DNA from: Cyathus striatus
Taxonomy: Eukaryota; Basidiomycota; Agaricomycetes; Agaricales; Nidulariaceae
Length of the DNA: 64,000 nucleotides
Assembly (NCBI GenBank): GCA_025738555.1
Contig: JAOVFP010000005.1
Location: 1,798,001 to 1,862,000 of the forward strand
Direction of reading: 5' to 3'
Below are positions 11,340-21,400 of the stretch, one piece after another (the stretch's first letter is position 1; every line of letters starts with the position of its first letter). The position numbers and the translations under genes are program-made. The notes under the pieces were generated by a model. That model ran no database searches. It saw only the letters and a program-made list of their open reading frames with translations, and was not told the DNA's origin.

Positions 11340-12660
11340 GATAGTACAATTGAAGGCTGTCACTGCGGATATTTTTCTGCCTAAAAGCATAGTAATAGAA
11401 TTATGGTGCAAGACGTAGATGTAAAATCTTATCAATTTTCACGGTCCTAAGTCAAACCAGGTATCAGTTGAATACTACGAAGCGCGACATTCATAAAAGA
11501 CCAGGTGGCGCAGCGACTATTATAGTGTCCACGTGCAGCCTTGCTGATAGATTTCGAAATCGCTTTTGGTTTAAATAGAAATCTTCGGGTAATTTTACAT
11601 AAAGGAACAAGTTGAAAAGTTTGTCACGCATGGAGATTCTGCCATCCATCCAGTATTTGCCATAGGAAATAAGCTTGCGTTTTTATATCTAATAAATACC
11701 AACCCAACTGTTTCCATTTTTGCACTCTAATCGAACCTACATACATTGCATATAACATATCTTATTACCCATCTCCCCCCAAAATTACAACTATAAGAGT
11801 CGTGGCCAAGTTGTGGCTATCATACTGCAATCAATGAAAGGTCAATATTTCAATATTCGCCGGTGAGAAATCAATAGAAAAATGAAGTCACTTTCTTTCA
11901 TAGTGGAATGTACAAGCAAGGCTGTTAACTTAACAGCATAGGAATACATAGCCTCTACACCACTCGGTCTTTTATATCTATCTTACTTCCTGCATTTAAC
12001 GAATTGTTCAGTATCAAAATCAAAATAATTGCTGGATAACTGACAAATAATTCGTAGATAAATACCATCAAGTACCTGCTACACCACTCGGTCTTTTATA
12101 TCCATCTCACTTTCTAGCATTTAACCAATACCAGTTCTCTGTCAAATTTGCAAATAATTCGTAAAAATACCATCAAATACCTGAAGCATGGTAGAATTAA
12201 GTATAGAGCAGAACGTAGATGAAGATACATGACTTCAAATAAATAGAAAAACGGAATGCAAGAAATAAAAAATAGACAGTATGCGGGTAATGTACCAGCA
12301 ATGCTAGCATACAGAGCCGCTACACCACTCGGTCCTGTACATCGATTTCACTTCCTAGTACTAGTATTTTAATTTTAATTCCAAAGTCTTGTCCATTCTC
12401 ATGATCCCTAGAAGTGATATCAAATTCTCAGTCAAATCCTACGAGCTGCGACAGTTACAATAGACCAAATGGCGCAGCGGCTGCATCCATGTAAAGCCTT
12501 GCAGATACATCTCGAAGTCGCTTTTGGTTTGAATTAAAAGTGCCTTCACGAACATTTATTTTGAAAAGGAACAAGAGCTTCTACCATCTCACTTTGATCG
12601 TACTACCCTAGTAAAAATGGATACTTGCATACTATATCTAAAAACTACTCCATCCTGGAA
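11340..12660. repeat. noncoding repeat region, copy 1, with internal tandem units
   Basis: AT-rich, no gene. The block CTACACCACTCGGTC recurs at about 11956, 12079 and 12319. The pair GCAGCCTTGC...CGCTTTTGGTTT (about 11537) and AAAGCCTTGC...CGCTTTTGGTTT (about 12498) marks two longer diverged units. The region is homologous to about 45970-47630, where many CpGs are replaced by TpG or CpA. Confidence 0.65.
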
Positions 12661-12729
12661 CTTCAATTGAACCTACACACATCTATCTCTCCCATTCCCA
12701 CTCACAGAACCCACCGAACCAAAACCCCA

Positions 12730-14151
12730 AGAGCCCCCGCAGGTACATCATCAACGTTCAACAACCACAACCCTTTCAAACACATACCCCATCTCCCTAT
12801 ACACGCGTACCAGACACAACGCACCACCCATCACAAGCGTGCTTTCTCCCGGAACAATACTCCTTGGGCTAGAGAAGAGTGGGAGGAGGGTTCGTGCGGC
12901 TGCGTGTGCTGCATTTTGCACGATTTTAAATGCTATGGAGTCTGGGGGGGGATTGCTGATACGTAAGAAGAAGTAGAAGAGGGAGGAGAAGGAGAAGGAA
13001 AAAAAAGGAAAAGCAAACTCAAGATCAACCCTACACACATTCGCCACTCTCAAATTTGGGTCCATCTCCCCCTCCCCACCCCGAGTAAGATCATAAACGG
13101 CCGAAACAACCTCCTCACCCCCCTCATAGCGCCCCAAACACCTAACCACATCACCCAAAAACACCGACAACTCCCTCTCGGGCCCACAATCCCGTTCAGT
13201 AAGCAACGCATGAATCGCCGTGCGTCCAGTACCATACGCGGATCCTTCATCGCCTAGGACGTATCCCCATCCTCCTGTGTGTTTTAAGGGATTGAGGAAA
13301 GGAGAAGGGGGTAGGAGGGGGGGGAGAAGAAGAAGCGATACGTCCTTCTCCTAGGATTAGTACTGCGCCTGTTTGAGTTTTGTTCCGGGTGGGTGAGATT
13401 GTCGTTTGGGGTGAGGTTGTGGTTGTTATTCCGGTTGAAGTAGTGGTTGCTGGTGAAGTTGAGGTTGAAGTTTGGGGTGAAGTTGCGAGTGAAGTTGTGG
13501 TTGAGGTTGTTCTGGGTGAAGTTGCGGTTTCGGGTGCGAGTGCGGGTGAAGTTGCAGTTGGGGGTTGTGATTGAAGTTGCGGGAGGTTGATCCGGGTGAG
13601 GTTGGGGTTTCGGGTTAAGTTATGGTCGAGAAGTTGCTGTTGTGGATAAAGTTCCGGTTGAGGGCGTGGTCTTGGATAAGGTTATATGTGAGGCTGCGGT
13701 TCCAGTTCCGCCAGCAGCCAAGGATTCGGCTGAAGTCCAGTCCGAGAAGAAGAATAAGAGGAAGGTGAAATAGCAGTACCCAACAACGCAGCATCACTGC
13801 TCACAACCACCCTCCCCTCCCCCTCACGCTGCTGCCTGCATACCCAACAAACCTGTCATACACCCCTTAACACTCCGAACATCATCCACCCGATCTAAAC
13901 CAGCACCTCCGATCCATGCAGTCGCGAACTTCACTTTCACTTCAGGCTTTCTTTTCGATCCAGTAGGTTTCGCTGCTCGCAGAATCCGAAGCAGAAGCAG
14001 CAGCGTACGAATACAAGGCTTGATCGATTGATCAATGAGACTTTTAAGAGTCGTCAGAGCGACTTCATGTCCTAGCGTAACACTACGATTCAATCAATCA
14101 GTATAAGCATACACCGGAACTGGACTGACGAGGACTGACGAGGACCACCAA
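12730..14151 (-). pseudogene. N-acetylglucosamine kinase-like (BadF/BadG ATPase family) pseudogene, copy A
   Basis: On the minus strand: GHEVALTTLKSL (about 14060), AWIGGAGLDRVDDV and SVKG (about 13850-13915), TGAVLILG (about 13350), TGGWGYVLGDEGSAYGTGR (about 13210-13275), and near the C-terminus STLVMGGA and VFERVVVV. This matches the fungal NAGK order. In the intact family the enzyme phosphorylates GlcNAc at C6 using ATP. Breaks: the N-terminal phosphate-binding loop is gone, cut at an LTR remnant at 14152, and an 8-bp duplication near 14030-14040 shifts the frame relative to copy B. A Thr/Ser/Pro-rich low-complexity tract interrupts the middle. Copy B lies at 17527-35060. Confidence 0.75.
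13330..13680. repeat. low-complexity GTTGNGGTGAA-type tract within NAGK copy A
   Basis: Imperfect short-period repeats read on the plus strand as GGTGAAGTTG/AGGTTG. On the minus strand part of the tract is an open Thr/Ser/Pro-rich linker that runs in frame into the TGAVLILG block. The equivalent tract in copy B is at about 24290-24560. Confidence 0.6.
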
Positions 14152-14222
14152 TGTGACGCTAGCGTGACCGAAGTAACAGTATCGTCACACTTAGACTGTC
14201 TAAAGTGCTATCGCTGCTAAAA
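14152..14222 (-). repeat. gypsy LTR remnant truncating NAGK copy A
   Basis: Read on the minus strand, it matches the last part of the LTRs at 24585-24893 and 33099-33407 (GTGTGACGATACTGTTAC and the end TCACGCTAGCRTCACA), with an internal deletion. The LTR terminus abuts NAGK coding sequence at 14151. Confidence 0.6.
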
Positions 14223-14400
14223 CGTTGACCAAGCTTGGACCAAGCTTGGACCAAGCGTTGCGGACCGATTACTACTTTACAAACACATCCATACAGGCGA
14301 CCTTAGAACTCATCTCCATTCTTAATTTCAACATACTTACTGTTTCAAACTTAGCTGGTACTATGTCATCTAGGTTTGTCTAAACCATGTTTCACTTTCC

Positions 14401-14841
14401 ATGGTTCCAACTGACCTAACTTTGACAACGCACAGTGACAAGCTTCGACTTCCAAATTGCCCTCTTCCTTTATACAACCCTGATGAGGACAACTACGTAC
14501 CTGTCGTGGTATTTGGATATCTATTCGGTTATCGAGAAGCGCTAGATTATGCCAATAGGCATAACATCCTGCCTGGTGCCGATGACATAAAGCGCTTTTA
14601 TACTGTACATGAAATGATTAAAGATTCACTGCCTACTTTCGTAATGGAGCGTGCCTCCATCGTATTCCGTGATGAAGAACGCAGTAATAGTAATACCGCC
14701 TATTGCTACAGAGTAGGCTCCAACAAGAACGATAGAGATTTACGCCTTGCCAGCAACCTGCAGCTCATTCGCATCTTACAGAAAGTCCTGGAAATTCCAG
14801 AAGACCAAGCACCGAAATGGTATCCTTGCCAGTCGTATTAA
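14401..14841 (+). CDS. uncharacterised 146-aa protein, copy 2
   Basis: Paralogue of the protein at 10844-11260, with the same conserved blocks and the identical C-terminus KWYPCQSY. The start differs. The ATG used by copy 1 aligns here to a TG of AGTGACA, so copy 2 must begin at an upstream in-frame ATG (14401) that in copy 1 reads GTG and is cut off by a stop. The extra N-terminal residues are therefore former leader sequence. Function is unknown. The reading frame is intact. Confidence 0.7.
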   Translation: MVPTDLTLTTHSDKLRLPNCPLPLYNPDEDNYVPVVVFGYLFGYREALDYANRHNILPGADDIKRFYTVHEMIKDSLPTFVMERASIVFRDEERSNSNTAYCYRVGSNKNDRDLRLASNLQLIRILQKVLEIPEDQAPKWYPCQSY

Positions 14842-17526
14842 GCGGCACCGGCCGCCACGTCACTGCACTATTACTAGACCGTTATGTACCTTTTGGGGCG
14901 TTTTGCCCGTTGCAGGATAGTACAGGATAGTACAAAGACTCACTGTGAACCCCGCTCTGGTTGGTAATCAACCGGGTGCTTGCTGATTATCAGTTTTCAA
15001 CCAGCAGCAGGTCGAGTTTAGGTTGAATTGAGGACAGCCTATGTCGAAGGATGATCACCATCCTAGCAATAGCAACCTACTGTAGGTTGAAAATTGAGGT
15101 GGGGTAACCTGGTGTAATGACGACATAGCTCCAAGAAGTGGTAAATAACTTCGCACGCATAGCGACAACACCCAACTTTACAGCTAACCATCTGCATCAT
15201 TACCCACTGCCTCCTACCGCCCGCAACACTACAACTGCCCGTTTCCACAGCCATGACAATACAAAATGATGAAAAACCTCGTGAGGTATGTATCTCAGAA
15301 CCATCTTCCTATGACTCCCCTCTCATCTAGTGCTAGAATCAAATAGATATGCCCTAAATCACTGTAGTCCGACGTGGAAGGAGCTCAAAGAATGTTATTG
15401 ACTGCTGGTTGGAACAAGGTTTGTTTGCTATATCTGTTCTAGGTAAGTACTTATACTGAATTAACTGTGCCAAGAAAGAAGAGTCACTTCGTACTAGGGC
15501 TGGTCATGGATAACCGATATCCGAGTACCCACGGATATTATCCAAATTTAGGCAACACCGGATGGGTCCGGATAATTTCCCATGGGTGTTCAGATATTTT
15601 TGGCTCATCCGGGGCATCCATCTATGGTCAGCTGTCCAGAACCTCACATACCTGGAACCTGAACAATTTTCATTTTGCCACTCCCACAATTGCTCTCCAC
15701 TCATTTTTCTAATACATATTTGTATTTAACTATCATAGTAACATAATATTCAAATATAATAATGAGGTTGTGTCTGGTACAGAGAAATGCTAGTTTCTAG
15801 TACAGTAGCAGTAAAATAGCAATATAGAGCATATATATGAAAATAAATCTACCCAAGTTACAGATAAAATAATGCACGTAATTAAATGTAAATAGGGTGT
15901 ATCTATGTCTTATATATTGTAAAAAATTCACACCAAAGCTGATGAAAAACATTATACAATGACAATGAGACTGAAGACAACATAGGCTTACTGATTAGCA
16001 ACATCAATCAATGACTAAACTTAGTATTAGTAATCGATGCTAGCCGAGACCCTGCCAGGGTCCGAAGTACTAAGTATGTGCTGACCAGATAATAGTCATG
16101 AAAATATTCATAGCACATTAAGGATGGTGTTAAAAATTCTGATTCAAAGCCTGATATAATACAAGGTAGATATATAATGCAACACACACATTTTATTTTT
16201 TAAAAGTAGATACTAGAGCAGACAATTCACATTTTATTCTAGATTGACTAGGATCTAGATCAGCAGCAGTAACTGCTAGTATGGATGAGTACAGATGGCA
16301 GCCAAAATCTGTACTAATCATCAATCCATATCCATATCCAGCAGATAGCCATAATTCAGATATGGATTGTGGCGGATCGACCCATGGACAGGCCTACTTC
16401 GTACTCGCATCAAACTTGACGCATGGGCAAACACGTCATTGTAAGGGGGAAACAGTTGGGATATACAAGAAGGATGGCAAGGTCTTAGTTGTCTTGGATT
16501 TTGGTTGGAGACTGCTGAAGTGCTGAAGAGAGGCTTGATGAGATAGATGTGAAAGAGCTTGCGACGAGTTTTCATTCTGTAAAGGGAGGTAAGTGCATCT
16601 TTTGTACAACTCCAGTAAGTATCAACTCTGAGTCTGAGAGCTACATTATCATTTATGGCAGCAACCTGTAACATATGTAGATCTAATGTTGACTGTTATA
16701 ACCATTCTTTGCTTACATTAGCTTCAGTCAATAAGTTGTTAATTTTCATCCAGCAGAAGAACAGACCTAGGATGACCATAGGCGAGCACAATAGCTTGGT
16801 AATCGGCTTCTTAATTGTCTGAATCCAGCTGCAAAATGTCAAAAAGTCATAGGTTGAAAATGTACAATTTTGGTCGGCAAGCAACCTATGAAAACATCCT
16901 AAACTACCTGTTGATCACCATCCTACCACTACCTAAATATAACCTATACAAAACCGAAATTCAACCTACTGAAGGTTGTGTTCTTTGGTTGATGAACAAC
17001 CAGACCCAGATCCACAGAGACTGCGGCATTGTGGATATTTTTCTGGTCATTGGACTTACATAAATTTGTTATGCTGATGTTTTAGTTTGCTGTGTTATAT
17101 GTATGCTGTTTGCTCGAATTTTGATCTGACCACTGCTGATTCTGGAAATCACGAGGACAACATGGTAGATAAGTACTTAGTAACAACAGATATTGTTTGA
17201 ATGATTGTAGTAAAGGCAGGGGATGTGACGGCTCAGGCTTAGTTCAAGCTCAGTCAGCAGAAGCTTCAGTGAAGATATTTATAAGAGAATTTAAGGTCTT
17301 GTAGAAGTCCTAGTATTTTTCAGTTTCGAACTCTAATTAACAACAAAAACATATTTCATTATCTTGGAATGCGACATTTAATCCTTCCAATCTTGTCATG
17401 AATACATTTTTACTGTCACATCTTAATAATAATCACCACAAAGTACTTCTACACACCACGAACTTAGAGGACCACTAACCCCACCCCCAGTTCCATTCCA
17501 CACCCCTCCCCGGGCCCCCAACCCAC
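14842..17526. other. noncoding region with nested DNA-transposon remnants
   Basis: Holds the 900-bp TIR element at 15496-16395. A possible larger host element is suggested by inverted-repeat-like ends: CTCTGGTTGGTAATCAACC near 14952 and GGTTGATGAACAACCAGA near 16985, plus several CAACCTAC/AGGTTGA motifs near both ends. No gene is recognised; short open frames here lack conserved features. Confidence 0.5.
15496..16395. mobile_element. 900-bp non-autonomous DNA transposon with 10-bp target-site duplication
   Basis: The exact 10-bp direct repeat ACTTCGTACT lies at 15486-15495 and 16396-16405. The ends are inverted repeats: AGGGCTGGTCATGG on the left and AGGCCTGTCCATGG on the right (reverse complement), 11 of 14 matching. 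No transposase is encoded. The long TSD suggests a Mutator-like origin. Confidence 0.75.
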
Positions 17527-17969
17527 TCACGAAAGAGCCCACGAAACCAAAATCCCAATAACTCCCCCAACATCATCATCAACAACCACAACCCTCTCAA
17601 ACACATACTCCATCTCCCTCAGTGCACTTAGCACCATCTCCCTATACTCTCTCACCAATGACAATGCCCCACCCATCACAAGTGTACTTTCCCCCAGAAT
17701 GATTTCCTGTGGGCCAAAAAAGAGCAGAAGAAGAGTTTGTGCAGCTGCTTGGGTTGTGTTCAGCATGATAGATAATGCCACAGAATGTGGGGAGGGGGGG
17801 GGGGTCGCAGATTTGGAAGCAGAAGAAGGAAGAGAAGAAAGAGAAGGGGGAGAAGGAGGAGGAAAAGCTAACTCAAAATCAACCCTACACACTTGCCACT
17901 CTCAACCTTGGATCCCCTCCCCTTCCACTCTCGCAGAATCATAAATACCAGAAACAATGTCCCCTTCAT
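17527..17969 (-). pseudogene. NAGK-like pseudogene copy B, C-terminal piece
   Basis: Minus-strand reading gives STLVMGGALSLVREYREM, YVFERVVVVDDD and upstream CRVDFELAF, as in copy A. It is cut at 17969, where the copia element begins. The flanking 5 bp TTCAT (17965-17969) recurs at 24027-24031 on the far side of that element. Confidence 0.75.
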
Positions 17970-18329
17970 TGTAGAAACAGCAAGGACTCTGCACAGGGCA
18001 GTTGCTGATCTGGGTACAGGCTCACCTGAGAGGTAGAGTGTGTAGATAGAGGCTTAGAGTGACTGTAAGAAGAGTAAAGACTTTCTTATTGTTATCCAGT
18101 AAAACTGGGGGGTTTATATACTGTACAAGAGATGTATATAAATATCTACTGCTGTAAAGGAGCTGTTAAGCTGTTATGCTGTTGAGTACAGCAGTACCGT
18201 ATATAGTGCTACTATAATTACATCTACCTAAGAATAAACATACTAGAAGGTTCTAGTATGTGCTACGGAGTTCCATGATTAGATAAGATCCGCTAGATCC
18301 GCTTTTGTCGAGATAAGATAATCTCAACA
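17970..18329 (-). repeat. copia 3' LTR
   Basis: 360 bp, TG...CA ends, matching 23667-24026 over its full length. It is the 3' LTR because the polyprotein is on the minus strand. Confidence 0.92.
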
Positions 18330-18476
18330 CTCCCCCTCGCTAAGTGCAACTGGTAAGTGCTCTTTGCGAATAAAAGTGGGATATGGTATGTGTCTATTAT
18401 CCAGTAAAATGTATCTAATGTCGATGTTTTTTGGATAGGGAGACACTTATTCCATGTAATGCGGAACTAATGAGCT

Positions 18477-21400
18477 CTAGTAGAACTCAAGTCCATATTC
18501 CTTGAGGAATCTTTGGAACAATGTATTATCCAATGCCTTAGTTAATAAATCGGCAGGATTGTCAGTTCCAGGAACAAAGAAAACTTCAACCTGTCCATCT
18601 TCAATACATTGACGAATATAGTGATATCGAATATCAATGTGTTTTGTCCTATGCTCTTGCACGGGATTATTTGAAATGAAGATGGAAGCTTGGTTGTCAC
18701 CACAAATGGGTGTGTGAGTTTCCTGGAATCCAAGTTCCATAAGAAGGATTGGACCCACACAACTTGTCGACTACAGTCAGACAAGGCCATGTACTCAGCT
18801 TCTGTCGATGATTGTGCAACAGTCCGTTGGGCACGTGATTGCCATGAGACAAGACCATTGGCTAGTTTAAGATAGAAGCCAGTGACAGATTTGCGTTTAA
18901 TTTTATCCTGACCCCAGTCAGAATCTGTGTAGGCAATAAGTCCCATATTTGAACCACCATCATAGACGAGTGCATAGTCAGAAGTTCCAACTAAATAGTG
19001 GCAAATGCCAAGTGCTCTTGTGAGGTGTTCCTCAGAGGGGTTTGCGGAAAACTGCGAGAGTTTAATCACGGCGTAGGCAATGTCAGGACGTGTGCCTAGC
19101 ATCAGGTAGAGAAGAGATCCAATTACAGATTGAAATCTCAATCGCAATTTGGGATCTGCAGTGCCTTGTGTAGCAGAAGGCTGATAGCCAGAAGGGAGCG
19201 GAGTTTTGTGTGCTTTAGCATTAGTCATGCCGAAGCGCTCCAAAACCTTCTTAAGGTATTCTGTCTGATCAAGCAATAATCGTTTGCGATCTCGACATAT
19301 ACGAATTCCAAGGAATTCTTTGGCTTCGCCTAAATCACGGCATTCCCATTGTTGCATAAATTCTGACTTCTTTTTTAGGACCAGTGTCAGATCGGGTCCA
19401 AGGAATAAGGCATCATCCACATAGACAATAGCAAATACAACTTTGCCATTTCTGTCCTTGTAGACAAATACTCCAGCATCTGAAAGGACGTGAGTAAAAC
19501 CTAGAGTCTTCATGGACTTGGTGAGCTCTTTCCACCACGCGAGTGATGCTTGCTTCAAACCATAAAGAGCACGTGTAAGGCGCCAAACCTTATGCTCTTG
19601 TCCACGGACTTTGAAGCCCTCGGGTTGTTCCATATAGATTTCCTCATCGAGTAATCCATAGAGGAAGGCAGTCTTTACATCAAGACCTTGCAAGTGCCAG
19701 CCTTCTAAGGCAGATAGTGCTAGCATGATACGAACAGTTTCATATCTGACTACAGGTGAGAATATCTCATCATAGTCAATGCCTTCTCTCTGTGAGAAAC
19801 CCTTGGCAACAAGGCGTGAGCGTTTTCTACCATCAGATTTAGTAGAAAAAACCCAGCGGTTCTTTATGGCCTTTCGGCCAGGTGGGAGATCAACCAGCTC
19901 ATAAACTTTGCGCTTGCGAAGAGCCTCTAATTCTTCGCGGCAAGCATCGAGCCACTCCTTTTGCTGCTGTTTAGGCAACTTAAAGATGTCCCTATAATGG
20001 ACAGGAGTGTTCTCCTCAGGAATCGCTTTCTGAAGTAGGAAATTTAATAAATCCACTCCCCCTTCCCGGACTATTTTATGAAGCCAGGTTTCATCGTCTG
20101 ATTGAGAGTGAGACAGTCTGTCGCTCATGGAAGCTGGATTATCAGAAATTGGTCCAGGAACCGTATTCTGAGGAGAATGATCTGGTCCACGGGAGCTACC
20201 CGGTTCACCAGTGGTACGTCTCCAGTTCCGACTGTTATCTCGTTCTCTCAGTACTTCAGTAGGGGGTCTATCCCCATATATATTATCAGGACGATTTATG
20301 GGTTTTCGCTCACGACCAGAGCGGCATGGTGCCTGTTGCTCTTCCTCTCTTGGAGGACCTGGTGGTGTGGGCGCAGAACTCGGAGCAGGTTCGTCGTCAC
20401 GATCGTGCTGAGGTTCACTTGTAGGAGGGTTGGATGGGTGACGTGTCTCAGAACGTGTAGGTCCTGGACTAAAATCATCATCATCACCAAATTGCGATTC
20501 ATTATCTGAGTGTGGAGAAAATTGATCAGGATCTGTTGGCGGCAGATCATGATCAGATGGTTTATCACATCTGGGGAAAGTATCCTCCAGAAATTGGGCG
20601 GTTCCAGCATTAAAGAGAGTGTTGGTTGAGCGCATGAACTGATGTCCTTTAACTCCATCTGGTACACCCAGATAGGTCATTAGTTCAGAACGAGGTGCTA
20701 GTTTGTTGGCACGTTTTTCCTTGGGAAGGTAAACATATGCACCACAACCAAATACTCGTAAATGTGAAATGTCAGGCTTTTTGTTCCGCAGAATCTCATA
20801 TGGAGATTTCCAATGATGACGGGAAAGTGGTGTGCGATTATAAACATGGACAGCATGCATTATAGCAAATTCCCACCAAGATTGGGGAAGACATGCATCA
20901 AAACGCATGGCTTGTGCTTTTTCCATGATAGTGCGATTAAATCGCTCAGCACGACCATTCTGCTGATGAACATATGGTAAGCTTGTCAAAATCTCTATGC
21001 CACGATCTCGGAGATAGTCATCAAATTCGTCTGACTTATACTCTCCCCCTGCATCGGACTGCCATTGCTTTATTTTGGCATTGTATTGTGTATCAATCAT
21101 GGCAGTAAATCGCTTTAAAGCCACAAGAGAGTCCGATTTATGGCGCAATAAAATTGTCCAGCCATGGGAAGTGTAATCGTCAAAGAATGACATCATGTAC
21201 TTATATCTATGGTAAGATAGTACAGGAAACTCTTTGAGATCGGAGTGAATCTTCTCAAAAGGGCGAGAAGCTCTAGATTCAGATCGCGGATAAGATTTAG
21301 AAGGCATTTTGCCTTCCGCGCATCCTCGGCATGGAGAGACTTGCTTAGGAATGGGAATCTCTGAGGAGATACCATCAACATTGTCCCTGACACGACGCAT

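Noticed and set aside
12625..12966. Plus-strand frame rich in Thr/His/Pro
   Set aside because: It is antisense to the C-terminal part of NAGK copy A.
13380..13574. Val/Gly/Glu-rich plus-strand frame
   Set aside because: It is the complementary reading of the low-complexity tract in NAGK copy A.
20102..20667. Several frames on both strands inside the copia element
   Set aside because: They are alternative readings of the Gag-Pol coding sequence, without domains of their own.
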